From a virus, in IMG/VR virus record IMGVR_UViG_3300034019_001953, positions 1 to 64,000 of that record: a DNA stretch of 64,000 nucleotides; one strand, given 5' to 3'. The translations under genes and the position numbers were made by a program. Shown here in pieces: positions 16,141-23,591 of the stretch (position 1 is the first letter of the stretch; each line of letters begins with the position of its first letter). Below the pieces are notes generated by a model. That model had not been told where the DNA came from and ran no database searches. It saw nothing but the letters and a program-made list of their open reading frames with translations.

Positions 16141-16854
16141 ATGAACGTATCTCATGAACACAAAATAATTTGGTGGGCACCAGAGAGGACTGCGACCAAA
16201 TTGACAGCACAAATACTGAAAAATTTCAATTTTGAATATTTCGTTGGAAAAAATGATTGGAAAAAACTCGGTGACCCCTACCATTCCCATCATTTGAACA
16301 TACCTGAGGGTTGCGAAGATTATAAGATAATTTGTAACATGCGTAATCCTTATGACAGAGTTTTGGGATTGTATTTAAATTTTACATCAGTAGGGATAAA
16401 CTCTGTTTTTAAGAGAGACTCTAAAGAAAAATTTATAAAACGTTTTAATTACTTTGTTAAAGAACTTTATCATTATGCAATTTTGACTAACAAAATTGTT
16501 AATTTAGAAAGAGATAAACCCGTAAAGGATTATATTTCTTCACTGAATTTTGAAAGTAGAATTCCTGATTTTTTTATAAGAACTGAAAATATGATTGAAG
16601 ATTTACAAAAAATTGATTTCATAAATCAAAGTGATTTATGGCAATCAGGTAAAATTCAAGAAATGATTCACAATAATAATTTTAAAATAAATCGTCCCTT
16701 CAGTTTCAATGAAGTTTATTCATTTGAAAGTGCTAATAAGGTCTATCAGTACCAAAAAAAGTTATTTTTTATTTGTGACTATGACCCATTCTCTTTTACG
16801 TTAGATGAAATCAATGATGAAAACAGAAAAAGTTTTTTACATGAAACATTCTGA
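16141..16854 (+). CDS. Sulfotransferase-like protein
   Basis: 237 residues. IIWWAPERTATKLTAQILKN near the N-terminus matches the 5'-phosphosulfate loop of the sulfotransferase fold (R-T-A-[TS]), and CNMRNPYDRVLGLYLNF near 70 matches the 3'-phosphate motif (R-x-P-Y-x-R-x-x-S/G). It would transfer sulfate from PAPS to a sugar or other hydroxyl. A shorter paralogue is at 61917 with the same two motifs. The enzyme could decorate host or virion glycans; the substrate is unknown. Confidence 0.7.
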   Translation: MNVSHEHKIIWWAPERTATKLTAQILKNFNFEYFVGKNDWKKLGDPYHSHHLNIPEGCEDYKIICNMRNPYDRVLGLYLNFTSVGINSVFKRDSKEKFIKRFNYFVKELYHYAILTNKIVNLERDKPVKDYISSLNFESRIPDFFIRTENMIEDLQKIDFINQSDLWQSGKIQEMIHNNNFKINRPFSFNEVYSFESANKVYQYQKKLFFICDYDPFSFTLDEINDENRKSFLHETF

Positions 16855-16874
16855 TTTGAGATATATTTATAGTC

Positions 16875-17366
16875 ATGAGTAAAAGATTTATCGTTTCTGA
16901 ACAAGAAAAAAACAAAATTAGAAAATTATATCTGATGGAAGAACCAAAGGAGGACAGAAAATTTTGTCACAGTGGAAATGTAAAAACTTTGGAAGAAATT
17001 ATGGGTGATGAGGAAGATGATGATTACATTGATGGTATAAGAATGAGAAAGAATGGTGTTCGTGGTTTAGTAGACAAATTAGAACTTTTAAAATCTGTAA
17101 GACTTTTGAAAAACGTTTCTGATGGTGGAGTTCATTTAGCAAATCAAATTATGGATAATTTGAAATCTTACAAACCTTACAACTATTTCGACGAAACCAA
17201 GAAAGAGTGTAATAGAGCTATGGATAAAATTATTGAACTTTACAAAGAAAACGAACACGGAGAAGAATTAGTGAAGGACATCGAAAAGGTTTATACTTTA
17301 CAAAGTCTAAATCCGAGAGCTAAGGAATTTCTCAAACAATCTTTGAATATAATCAAAGGGGAATAA
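16875..17366 (+). CDS. Leader protein, SEQEK type, unknown
   Basis: 163 residues. The N-terminus MSKRFIVSEQEKNKIRKLYL, then M-E before Glu, is like the SEEEK leader at 12098; L-M-E before E is an acceptable cleavage form. The body is acidic and helical, with a GVRGLVDKLELLKSVRLLKN helix and a C-terminal REKF-like end. TATTTATA is about 6 bases upstream and a terminator follows. Confidence 0.65.
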   Translation: MSKRFIVSEQEKNKIRKLYLMEEPKEDRKFCHSGNVKTLEEIMGDEEDDDYIDGIRMRKNGVRGLVDKLELLKSVRLLKNVSDGGVHLANQIMDNLKSYKPYNYFDETKKECNRAMDKIIELYKENEHGEELVKDIEKVYTLQSLNPRAKEFLKQSLNIIKGE

Positions 17367-17396
17367 TTTGGATAATAAAATATTTTTCTTATATTG

Positions 17397-17422
17397 ATGT
17401 CCCATATCGGGACATTTTTTTT
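17397..17422 (+). terminator. Intrinsic terminator
   Basis: ATGTCCC-ATATC-GGGACAT followed by seven T; the next gene starts directly after it. Confidence 0.9.
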
Positions 17423-17803
17423 ATGTCAACTCAATCACATATAGACAAAGTGAATCTTCAACCGATGTCGATTCCATACCCAACCCATGTCGGAGCACCC
17501 AAGATTGAACCCCAAGATTTGACCTCCTTTAAAAAACATGGTTTAAACAAAGTGGATAGGGTGATGAAGAGAAAATTCACCGAACTTGTTAAAGAGGCAG
17601 AAACCCTCCAAAATTCGATTTATTTGCAAGAGGAGGTATATCAGTCAACTTATAAATTTGAACCCAAAATTGGGGAGATATATCATTTATACGAAGAGAC
17701 AGATGGGTCAAAGACCCTCTCTTTAATTGGACCCACCGAATGGTCGAAGTCCTTTTTGTATTCGGTTGTTTTAAATTCAGATATGACATGGTCTAAGGTG
17801 TGA
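17423..17803 (+). CDS. DUF2452-like protein
   Basis: 126 residues. The layout fits the DUF2452 family common in Bacteroidota: an N-terminal SIPYPTHVGAPKIEPQDL segment, a basic helix with ...KFTELVKEAETL, then a compact beta domain KIGEIYHLYEETDGSKTLSL with IGPTEW and a final DMTWSKV. Function of the family is unknown. In a phage it is probably captured from a host. Identification is from memory of the family pattern. Confidence 0.65.
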   Translation: MSTQSHIDKVNLQPMSIPYPTHVGAPKIEPQDLTSFKKHGLNKVDRVMKRKFTELVKEAETLQNSIYLQEEVYQSTYKFEPKIGEIYHLYEETDGSKTLSLIGPTEWSKSFLYSVVLNSDMTWSKV

Positions 17804-17831
17804 CCATCCAAAAAAAACGGAAAATTCCTAG

Positions 17832-17852
17832 AACTAGTATTCTAGTTTTTTT
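17832..17852 (+). terminator. Weak intrinsic terminator
   Basis: AACTAG-TATT-CTAGTT followed by T residues, after the DUF2452-like gene. A second AT-rich inverted repeat (about 17871-17896) lies downstream. Confidence 0.55.
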
Positions 17853-17978
17853 ATTTATTTAATATTTTATTATTATTCTAAAAGAATAATAATTATTGTC
17901 TTATGAGTGAAAATCTTTTTTTTCTCAAAAAATTTTTTTTAATTCTTTTTCGTATTTATTGAAAGTAAATTTTATTAT

Positions 17979-18278
17979 ATGGCACAAGAATCGTTTTGGA
18001 CTGTTCTCATAACTGTTGTTACTGTTTTAGGTTCCGCTAGTGCGTGGAGATTTTATGAAAAAAGAGCAATGAGAAAAGAAAGGGATGAAGAATTTATACG
18101 TCACGATTGCAAAGATAGAATTGCTAAGCTTGAAGTGCTATTACAAGAATCATCTAGAGAAAAGGATGAAATGAGAGCCACAATACTAAAACTAACGGAA
18201 CAAGTTTCTGCGTTAGCGGTAAAAGTTGAATTTTTACAAAGAGAAAACAACGAACTTATCAAAACTATCAAAGGGTAA
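17979..18278 (+). CDS. Membrane-anchored coiled-coil protein
   Basis: 99 residues. One N-terminal membrane span (FWTVLITVVTVLGSASAW, about 6-23), then RAMRKERDEEF and a long coiled coil (IAKLEVLLQESSREKDEMRA..VEFLQRENNELI). This is the shape of phage i-spanins and of some holin partners. No lipobox partner is nested in it. A role in lysis is possible but unproven; the endolysin is far away at 26479. Confidence 0.6.
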   Translation: MAQESFWTVLITVVTVLGSASAWRFYEKRAMRKERDEEFIRHDCKDRIAKLEVLLQESSREKDEMRATILKLTEQVSALAVKVEFLQRENNELIKTIKG

Positions 18279-18281
18279 TTT

Positions 18282-18566
18282 TTATACGTCCCACCTTACC
18301 ATAGTTTTTACACTGTAATCTGAAAAGAATAAAGGGATTGCATCTTGAATTAAAACATCGGCTAATTCTCTGTCTAAAACTTCTTCTGTAATTATATTCC
18401 CCAAAATAATTACAGCCTCCACGACAACCGATTTCTGTGTTGGTGAAAAAATAACGTTATGAATTTTGATTGTTGTACCTTGACCATACATTTCTTCCAC
18501 TGCACTTCCTCGATGACCGTTGATGTATAGTTCTAAAAGACGTATGAATCTTCTTTTCTCATCCAT
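18282..18566 (-). CDS. Unknown protein, 94 residues
   Basis: It begins MDEKRRFIRLLELYINGHRG. Mixed alpha/beta with a VVVEAVIILGNIITEEV strand-helix region. Convergent with the preceding gene, 3 bases apart. No family recognised. Confidence 0.55.
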   Translation of the reverse strand: MDEKRRFIRLLELYINGHRGSAVEEMYGQGTTIKIHNVIFSPTQKSVVVEAVIILGNIITEEVLDRELADVLIQDAIPLFFSDYSVKTMVRWDV

Positions 18567-18604
18567 AATGAGATATTATAGAATAAAAACAGTAAAAAGT
18601 AATC

Positions 18605-18736
18605 TTATCTTCCTTGTCCGCGATATGCTTTAGGTCTTGGAGAATGTTTGTTATAAGATTTCTTTGCATTTCCACCTTTTCTTTTTCCAAATGTTATTTT
18701 TCTTGATGATACTGAAGATTTTGAACCTTTTGCCAT
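18605..18736 (-). CDS. Very basic 43-residue protein
   Basis: The frame reads MAKGSKSSVSSRKITFGKRK, then GGNAKKSYNKHSPRPK and ends RGQGR. It is about one-third Lys/Arg with no acidic residues. TATTTAT lies about 20 bases upstream on the minus strand. I recall similar tiny basic proteins in uncultured tailed phages, without known function. Charge suggests nucleic-acid binding, perhaps with packaged DNA. Confidence 0.7.
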   Translation of the reverse strand: MAKGSKSSVSSRKITFGKRKGGNAKKSYNKHSPRPKAYRGQGR

Positions 18737-18738
18737 AG

Positions 18739-18770
18739 TTTGAATTTTAAAATAAATACCTATATATTTG
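18739..18770 (+). promoter_or_regulatory. Host-type promoter TTTG-N20-TATATTTG
   Basis: TTTG at 18739-18742, 20-base spacer, TATATTTG at 18763-18770, five bases before the ATG at 18776. It matches the Bacteroidota consensus and predicts a leaderless or nearly leaderless mRNA. It lies back to back with the start of the minus-strand basic protein gene. Confidence 0.65.
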
Positions 18771-18775
18771 ATATT

Positions 18776-19066
18776 ATGAATTCTCTTTACGAAGAAAAAT
18801 TAAAGTTATTGTCCAAATATTCTGGAGACACATCAGACGAACTTTTACTTCATCTGAAAAGACATTTTCCTGTAACCCAAGTAAATCATGATTGGATGGG
18901 GGAGCCTGTAAAATTCATAAAGGTGGATGATAAAACAAGGATATTAAAAGATAATAAAAAATATTTGGTCTCTAAAATTTATGATATTGTCCATGAATTA
19001 TGGGATTCCTTAGGTGAGAGAAAAATTCGAAGGACAATAAAAAAGTATCTCGACGGGATTAGTTAA
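18776..19066 (+). CDS. Unknown protein, 96 residues
   Basis: It begins MNSLYEEKLKLLSKYSGDTS. Helical with a short beta region (HDWMGEPVKFIKVDDKTRIL) and a basic end. The start is set by the promoter five bases upstream; an in-frame ATG at 18740 would fall within the promoter. A host-type promoter suggests early expression. Confidence 0.65.
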   Translation: MNSLYEEKLKLLSKYSGDTSDELLLHLKRHFPVTQVNHDWMGEPVKFIKVDDKTRILKDNKKYLVSKIYDIVHELWDSLGERKIRRTIKKYLDGIS

Positions 19067-19084
19067 ATTGATATATTTATAACT

Positions 19085-19291
19085 ATGATAGTTTACACAA
19101 TACAAGAATTCTGTAGTTATTTACAAAGCGGACATACAGAAGTTGTTACTTATGATTTTGTCGATGACATTTATTTTATTTTATTGGATACAAAACCTAC
19201 CTCCTTCATAATTTCACCTGCAAGATTAGCAGTTGGTTTTACTGCAGCTGAACTTGAAGAATGGAAACAATTTTTTTGGGACTCCTTTTAA
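19085..19291 (+). CDS. Small acidic protein, 68 residues
   Basis: It begins MIVYTIQEFCSYLQSGHTEV; a small alpha/beta protein with a Trp-rich C-terminal helix (ELEEWKQFFWDSF). TATTTATA lies just upstream. Function unknown. Confidence 0.55.
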   Translation: MIVYTIQEFCSYLQSGHTEVVTYDFVDDIYFILLDTKPTSFIISPARLAVGFTAAELEEWKQFFWDSF

Positions 19292-19294
19292 AAA

Positions 19295-19326
19295 TTTGAC
19301 AGTTATTTTTTTTCTCCTTATCTTTG
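19295..19326 (+). promoter_or_regulatory. Host-type promoter, first of three
   Basis: TTTG at 19295-19298, 20-base spacer, TATCTTTG at 19319-19326. Predicted start near 19332. Confidence 0.75.
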
Positions 19327-19394
19327 TAAAACAATTCGGGACTTACAGGCGATGAAAGATACTCGGTACTCGAATAAAAAAAGCTCTTACAAAT

Positions 19395-19425
19395 TTTGGC
19401 GGTCTAAAAAGATTTCTTATCTTTG
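19395..19425 (+). promoter_or_regulatory. Host-type promoter, second of three
   Basis: TTTG at 19395-19398, 19-base spacer, TATCTTTG at 19418-19425, ten bases before the tRNA-Phe. It would start transcription almost at the tRNA 5' end. Confidence 0.8.
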
Positions 19426-19435
19426 TAAGACATTT

Positions 19436-19524
19436 GGTTGAGGTAGCTCAGTAACTCTTTAGGGTTTTGGTAGAGCAAGGACCTGAACAGTCTTGTGCCG
19501 GTGGTTCGACTCCACCCCCAACCA
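19436..19524 (+). tRNA. tRNA-Phe (GAA) with enlarged D-loop
   Basis: Acceptor GGTTGAG pairs with CCCAACC (one A-C mismatch). Anticodon stem AGGAC/GTCTT with loop CTGAACA gives anticodon GAA. T-arm GGTGG-TTCGACT-CCACC is canonical. The D-loop between GCTC and GAGC is about 22 bases instead of about 8, and base 37 is C where a purine is usual. No CCA is encoded. It may be functional, or a tRNA-like decoy. Confidence 0.7.
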
Positions 19525-19564
19525 CGAAAAAACTCAGATTTTTATCTGAATTTTCATCAAAGAA

Positions 19565-19596
19565 TTTGGAAGGCATTAAAATCTTTCTTATCTTTG
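19565..19596 (+). promoter_or_regulatory. Host-type promoter, third of three
   Basis: TTTG at 19565-19568, 20-base spacer, TATCTTTG at 19589-19596. It drives the structured RNA that follows. Confidence 0.75.
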
Positions 19597-19601
19597 TAAC
19601 A

Positions 19602-19908
19602 TGGACAGCGGAATGTTTACTTGTGGTGGTTCCCCATACTCACCCCGTCTAACTTTCTTCTCCGCTTTATAAATCAGAAATACAGAGACGACTAAAACAC
19701 GGGAGGTTTAGGTGGAAAGGTCATTCCTGTTTAATCCTTGATAAACTAACAACCATGTCTTTTTTCGGATGTTTTGTGACACATAATCAAAACAGGATAT
19801 GTCCAATCCCACGGGGTTCTTTCGGTCTCACCTCCCTATCCGATTAAAAACTTAGACCACACATTTCTCGACGGAGATATAAGGGGACACGACGGTGTCC
19901 CCTTTTTT
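19602..19908 (+). ncRNA. Structured non-coding RNA, unknown class
   Basis: A transcript of about 300 bases bounded by the third promoter and a terminator. Pairings seen: TGTGGT near 19622 with ACCACA near 19857 (closing stem), CGTCT near 19648 with AGACG near 19688, TCCTGTTT near 19725 with AAACAGGA near 19794, and GACACATA with TATGTCC in between. I looked for tmRNA, RNase P RNA and group I intron cores and found none that fit. No ORF of note. Possibly a regulatory or scaffold RNA of the phage. Confidence 0.6.
19881..19908 (+). terminator. Strong intrinsic terminator
   Basis: AAGGGGACAC-GACG-GTGTCCCCTT followed by T residues; ends the structured RNA. Confidence 0.92.
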
Positions 19909-19939
19909 GTTATCATTTAAATATTTATTATAGAAAAAT

Positions 19940-21109
19940 ATGGCTACTATAACTCCCGTTGCGTACAAACCAGTTGGTTCAATACCTGGAACAACTAAAG
20001 TTGGAAATTTAATTGCAGGAACAACTCCACAAGATTATGGTGTTGTTGGTGCTAACTATGGTGTTACGTTTTGGTCAACTCCAGACCAAGATTTAGGATA
20101 TGTGATTGCTCATGAGGATACAATTGGTTCACACACAGGTAATACAGCATCGGGAGATGTGTCAGCGTTTGTTGGTTTTTGGAGAAGCGAATTAAAAACT
20201 GAAGAGTCATTTATAAGTTTGGCAGAATCCGTTTCTGATTGGGATGATGACCCTCAAACTTTTTTAGATGGTACTGAAGCTGTAACTTGGTTGAATAACA
20301 ATGGTTATTGGACCTCATTTACACCCAAAACACCCTACACCGAATTACAAATAATTGCAGAATATTTGAGAGGATTCATGCCTGAGTTTAGAAATCCAAG
20401 TTTTTATCCTTATCAACTTGATGGGGATGGTTATTATATAAATGATGGAGGTGGTGACATGTACGACAATGGAAATATTTCTTCTCCTTGGGTTATTTCT
20501 AATACTGAATATATAGGCGCTGATGTATATAGCTCAAGTTCGTATCCTTTCGCCGTAAACTATACTAATTCTGCAACTACAGTAAATTTAGATACAAGCT
20601 TCGGATATATAAGTTTAGGTTATCAACAATATCCTGGTGGAGTTCAACCTCTAACATATCTACCACTTACGGTTTTGGGTTCAAGAGATAATGATACATT
20701 TGGACCTGGACTTCCTGTTGGATTTCAGACAGGTGGTAACTCTGGTGCAGACGGAGGAGGGACCTTAGCTAGTGGTACAATTTATAGCGGAGCAACTGTG
20801 AGTGGATTTACCGTATACGCATTTTTTAGAGAAACTTATAATGCTAGCGACCCATCTCACTGTGATTTGTATATTTTGTTGGGACACCCAAGTTGGAACT
20901 CAACATTCGGAACAGTTACATCATTTGCTCAACCAACAAACGTTGGTGGATGCGGAGGTTATTTATATACAACAGGTGCAGGAACAGAAAATATATTGGC
21001 AATCAAAACATTATTGAGTAAAAACGGTGGTACGCTTGTTACACAAGCTGAATGTCAAACTGTGGTTGATAATTTCGTTATTAGAGTAAAACAATCACAG
21101 GGATTTTAA
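19940..21109 (+). CDS. Virion adhesin or tail-fibre-like protein
   Basis: 389 residues, rich in Gly, Ser, Thr, Asn and aromatic residues, low in Lys. It begins MATITPVAYKPVGSIPGTTK, then VGNLIAGTTPQDY, a beta-structured start typical of phage tail or decoration proteins. The middle is YG-rich (DGDGYYINDGGGDMYDNGN), the end is CGGYLYTTGAGTENILAIK. No signal peptide or leader. TATTTAT lies about 15 bases upstream. The exact virion position is unknown. Confidence 0.65.
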   Translation: MATITPVAYKPVGSIPGTTKVGNLIAGTTPQDYGVVGANYGVTFWSTPDQDLGYVIAHEDTIGSHTGNTASGDVSAFVGFWRSELKTEESFISLAESVSDWDDDPQTFLDGTEAVTWLNNNGYWTSFTPKTPYTELQIIAEYLRGFMPEFRNPSFYPYQLDGDGYYINDGGGDMYDNGNISSPWVISNTEYIGADVYSSSSYPFAVNYTNSATTVNLDTSFGYISLGYQQYPGGVQPLTYLPLTVLGSRDNDTFGPGLPVGFQTGGNSGADGGGTLASGTIYSGATVSGFTVYAFFRETYNASDPSHCDLYILLGHPSWNSTFGTVTSFAQPTNVGGCGGYLYTTGAGTENILAIKTLLSKNGGTLVTQAECQTVVDNFVIRVKQSQGF

Positions 21110-21137
21110 TATTTATTGGTAAGTAAATTACCAAATT

Positions 21138-21398
21138 ATGAAAAAATTTTTCTCACAGTTGTTTAACGACGACAACTCAATCAATGAAAAAAGTGTCGTT
21201 GGATTCTTAGCTTTTGTCATGATGATTATATTTGCTATTGCAGATATTGTCACAGGTACACTTGGAAAAGACCTGATAATAAATGAATTCATTTTCAATT
21301 CTTTCCTTTGGTTAGTTTTGGGTTCATTTGGTATAGGTTCGGTCGACAAGTGGATAAACAAAACAAAAGGGTCCAACGAAGAAACAACAGAAATTTAA
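21138..21398 (+). CDS. Holin-like small membrane protein
   Basis: 86 residues, two membrane spans (SVVGFLAFVMMIIFAIADIV and FNSFLWLVLGSFGIGSV) with a short charged N-terminus and a hydrophilic tail, the layout of class II holins. It follows a virion gene and ends at a terminator. Holin function is inferred from size and topology only. Confidence 0.6.
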   Translation: MKKFFSQLFNDDNSINEKSVVGFLAFVMMIIFAIADIVTGTLGKDLIINEFIFNSFLWLVLGSFGIGSVDKWINKTKGSNEETTEI

Positions 21399-21402
21399 AA
21401 GA

Positions 21403-21429
21403 ATCCCCTCCTTAGTGAGGGGATTTTTT
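21403..21429 (+). terminator. Intrinsic terminator
   Basis: ATCCCCTC-CTTAGT-GAGGGGAT followed by T residues. Confidence 0.9.
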
Positions 21430-21451
21430 AATTACAATCTATTTATCTCAT

Positions 21452-22327
21452 ATGTCCAATAAAAGAACGGAATGGGGTTGTAATAGATTTCCAGCATATT
21501 CAGAAGAAAGAGATTTCTGTCAACTTGCATCAAAAAAAATAAAATTCAAAGTCAAGAGTGTAAAAAAACTTTTAGACGATATTGCCTTTATTGTAATAAT
21601 GGATGTAAATGATGAAATTTCGAAAAAAATCAAGTATGTCAAAGAAGATGATGAATATTTCACAGAAAATTTTAATAATTTTAGAATTTTAGAAGAGAAA
21701 CTATCGGAGCAATGCGAATTGAATAAAGAAACGTTTGATGATTTCAGACTCAAAATATCATCAAAATTTGTTATTCTAAAAGAATTGAATGAAAAATTTG
21801 TTTGGGATGAAATGAGTATGTTGGAAACAAATTATTCAGCCTTGGCTTATGTTTTGACAAAATTTAGAGAAAAAGATAAATCAAAAAATAGTTTTGACTC
21901 TTGTTTTCAAAAATACTTTTTGGGGTCTTACATGCAAGACTTACCTGAATCCAAACAGGATTTAACCATTTTTCAAAAACTTGTATTGAGTTATTTAGCA
22001 GATTCTTTGGATGAGTTTGACAACGAAATAATTGAAGGTGTTGTTGATACAATCAAAGGTACATATGGAATGGGAAAACGTTCAGAAATAGAAGCCTATG
22101 AAGAATTAAAAAATTCTTTTTCAAAAGTAATCAAATTCAGTGGTGACTTTTCTTTTGCAGATTCTTTAGGAGTTGACTTTTTGATTTTTGATGATGGACT
22201 TGGTTGGATACCTGTACAGGTAAAAACTTCATTTATGAATTGTTATAGAAATACAAAATTTTGTAATAGTGTGTGTATGGGTAAGGAAAACGGTAGATGG
22301 AAAACCCAAACATACGAACAAGAATAA
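21452..22327 (+). CDS. PD-(D/E)XK-like nuclease, tentative
   Basis: 291 residues. The N-terminal two-thirds is helical and acidic. Near the C-terminus a nuclease core can be traced: an EAYEELKNSF helix with a conserved Glu, then SLGVDFLIF (strand with Asp), and GWIPVQVKTSF, where Q-x-K takes the place of the usual E-x-K. This G-x-D...Q-x-K pattern occurs in restriction-like and Holliday-junction-type enzymes. The protein ends soon after. Function could be DNA processing or attack on host DNA. Confidence 0.6.
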   Translation: MSNKRTEWGCNRFPAYSEERDFCQLASKKIKFKVKSVKKLLDDIAFIVIMDVNDEISKKIKYVKEDDEYFTENFNNFRILEEKLSEQCELNKETFDDFRLKISSKFVILKELNEKFVWDEMSMLETNYSALAYVLTKFREKDKSKNSFDSCFQKYFLGSYMQDLPESKQDLTIFQKLVLSYLADSLDEFDNEIIEGVVDTIKGTYGMGKRSEIEAYEELKNSFSKVIKFSGDFSFADSLGVDFLIFDDGLGWIPVQVKTSFMNCYRNTKFCNSVCMGKENGRWKTQTYEQE

Positions 22328-22334
22328 TTTTCCT

Positions 22335-22342
22335 TATATTTG
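22335..22342 (+). promoter_or_regulatory. Host-type -7 element TATATTTG
   Basis: TATATTTG four bases before the ATG at 22347. No clear TTTG is present at -33. It supports the later of two starts for the next gene and predicts a leaderless mRNA. Confidence 0.5.
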
Positions 22343-22346
22343 CCAT

Positions 22347-22559
22347 ATGCCATTCGAAAAAAAACCTGAACCTAAACCCATCAAATGGGAAGTTGTCTAT
22401 GAAGACGAAGATACAATCTCTATATGGAGATACAACTCAAATAAAAACCCAAATGGTCCTGTAGAGGTGGAATACAAGTATAAAAGGGGTTATCAACATC
22501 CATCCAACAAAAAGAAAAAAACCCTTGGAGATTTGGTCAAAGACTCAAAATCAAAGTGA
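22347..22559 (+). CDS. Small charged protein, 70 residues
   Basis: It begins MPFEKKPEPKPIKWEVVYED. Lys, Pro and Glu rich, ending in basic KKKKTLGDLVKDSKSK. The start at 22347 follows a promoter element directly; the open frame back to 22269 overlaps the nuclease-like gene. Function unknown. Confidence 0.6.
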   Translation: MPFEKKPEPKPIKWEVVYEDEDTISIWRYNSNKNPNGPVEVEYKYKRGYQHPSNKKKKTLGDLVKDSKSK

Positions 22560-23183
22560 TTTTAATTTAGTATCGATAATTTTTTTAATGTTTAATAGGG
22601 TTTTTTTATCGAAATTTTCGATAACCTTTTCTGTGTTTTCAGACAATAATTTAAGAATATTATTTTCAACGGACTCAGTATTCAAATCTTTCATAGATTT
22701 AACAGATTCAATTTTGAAATTAGTATTATCAGAATCGATAACTTCTCTTTCGATTGGGGATTCACTAAAATAATCCCATGAGCCCTCGTTTAAAGAATCG
22801 GTGATTGAATCTTCAACCCATTCTTTTTTAAAACATTTCCAATCAGTTTTGTAATATTCAACTACATATTCTCTAATACTTACTTGATAGAGAATTTCAA
22901 ATTCTTCTATTTGAGGTAGTTTGAGACGGCTTGAAATATTTGAATATGACAGGTTACCATCAATCCAAGATTGTAAAATATGATAGTTGTCAACAATAAA
23001 TGCACAAATGACTTCCACGTCATATATGTCAATATTAGAGTATCCAAAAAGCTTCGATACCGATTTAACGATATCATAGTTTGAATCTCTATAGGGCTCA
23101 TTAAATTTCAAGCCCTTTTCTAAACAGATTTTCGCAATTGTTGCAAGTTCTTTACGGTCGGCTATTTCGAATTGAGATTCCAT
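22551..23183 (-). CDS. Unknown protein, 210 residues
   Basis: Mostly helical and acidic, beginning MESQFEIADRKELATIAKIC. It has a central WIDGNLSYSNISSRL segment and a coiled C-terminal part (VENNILKLLSENTEKVIENF). Convergent with and overlapping the preceding gene by 9 bases. TATTTAT lies about 8 bases before the start. Confidence 0.6.
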   Translation of the reverse strand: MESQFEIADRKELATIAKICLEKGLKFNEPYRDSNYDIVKSVSKLFGYSNIDIYDVEVICAFIVDNYHILQSWIDGNLSYSNISSRLKLPQIEEFEILYQVSIREYVVEYYKTDWKCFKKEWVEDSITDSLNEGSWDYFSESPIEREVIDSDNTNFKIESVKSMKDLNTESVENNILKLLSENTEKVIENFDKKTLLNIKKIIDTKLKSL

Positions 23184-23193
23184 AACTTATAAA

Positions 23194-23224
23194 TACAAAA
23201 AAAGGTGAGATTTCTCTCACCTTT
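23194..23224 (-). terminator. Intrinsic terminator, minus strand
   Basis: AAAGGTGAGA-TTTC-TCTCACCTTT with a run of A on the plus strand to its left, i.e. a T run on the minus strand. It ends the receiver-like gene. Confidence 0.85.
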
Positions 23225-23591
23225 AATAATTCAATTTTTTTTGGAAGTTCTCGATGAGTTGAACAATATTATCACGACCAACAGGATTTGCGGAATGAAC
23301 ATTCCAAGTGGGGACAGGGAGTCCATTAGTCCAACAATATTCGCATAACCATTTAGCACAATCATATCCGGTTTTTTCGTGATATACAAACCCTTGTTTG
23401 AACGTTTCAGGGTCATAATGAACATCAGCTAAATCATGGTCAAAGGAAACTTCTTCAGGTAAACCGTTTTCTTCGATATGTTTTACAAATTCATCGTAGT
23501 TTCTGACGACGGTCCAGCCTGTTGTCTTCGGATTTCTCACGTCGTCCAGAAACAACTTCACTAATTGACGGTCTTTCAAATTCTTTTTCAT
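23223..23591 (-). CDS. cREC-type receiver-like protein
   Basis: 122 residues. LVKLFLDDVRNPKTTGWTVV opens a receiver-like fold with a D-D pair; VSFDHDLADV, the GYDCAKWLCEY helix and WNVHSANPVGRDNI (H-S-A-N-P-x-G) complete the pattern of the cyclic-phosphate-processing receiver family (cREC), found in phages and plasmids. The domain starts at about residue 11; a GTG there would give a typical MKLFLDD start and shorten the 101-base overlap with the next gene. The reaction in this family is not established for phages. Confidence 0.75.
   Translation of the reverse strand: MKKNLKDRQLVKLFLDDVRNPKTTGWTVVRNYDEFVKHIEENGLPEEVSFDHDLADVHYDPETFKQGFVYHEKTGYDCAKWLCEYCWTNGLPVPTWNVHSANPVGRDNIVQLIENFQKKLNY

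Larger units (their letters stand above)
19292..19939 (+). other. Non-coding RNA island, 648 bases
   Basis: No convincing protein gene lies between 19291 and 19940. The region holds three host-type promoters at near-regular spacing, an unusual tRNA-Phe, and a structured RNA ending in a strong terminator. After the first promoter there is a short stem (ATTCG at about 19334, CGAAT at about 19370) and a possible 29-codon basic ORF (19352-19441) that runs through the second promoter into the tRNA; I do not call that ORF a gene. Confidence 0.75.

Noticed and set aside
19352-19441. 29-codon basic ORF between the first promoter and tRNA-Phe
   Set aside because: It runs through the second promoter and ends inside the tRNA, with no start signal of its own; chance ORF is more likely.
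19602-19908. Structured RNA as a group I intron
   Set aside because: A GACGACTAAAACACGGG stretch and GGAGATATAAGGGG recall the R and S elements, but the P7 pairing (GACTA with TAGTC) is missing and no split gene flanks it.
19436-19908. tmRNA or RNase P RNA in the RNA island
   Set aside because: No tag ORF with a resume codon, no tRNA-Ala-like half with G-U pair, and none of the conserved RNase P blocks were found.
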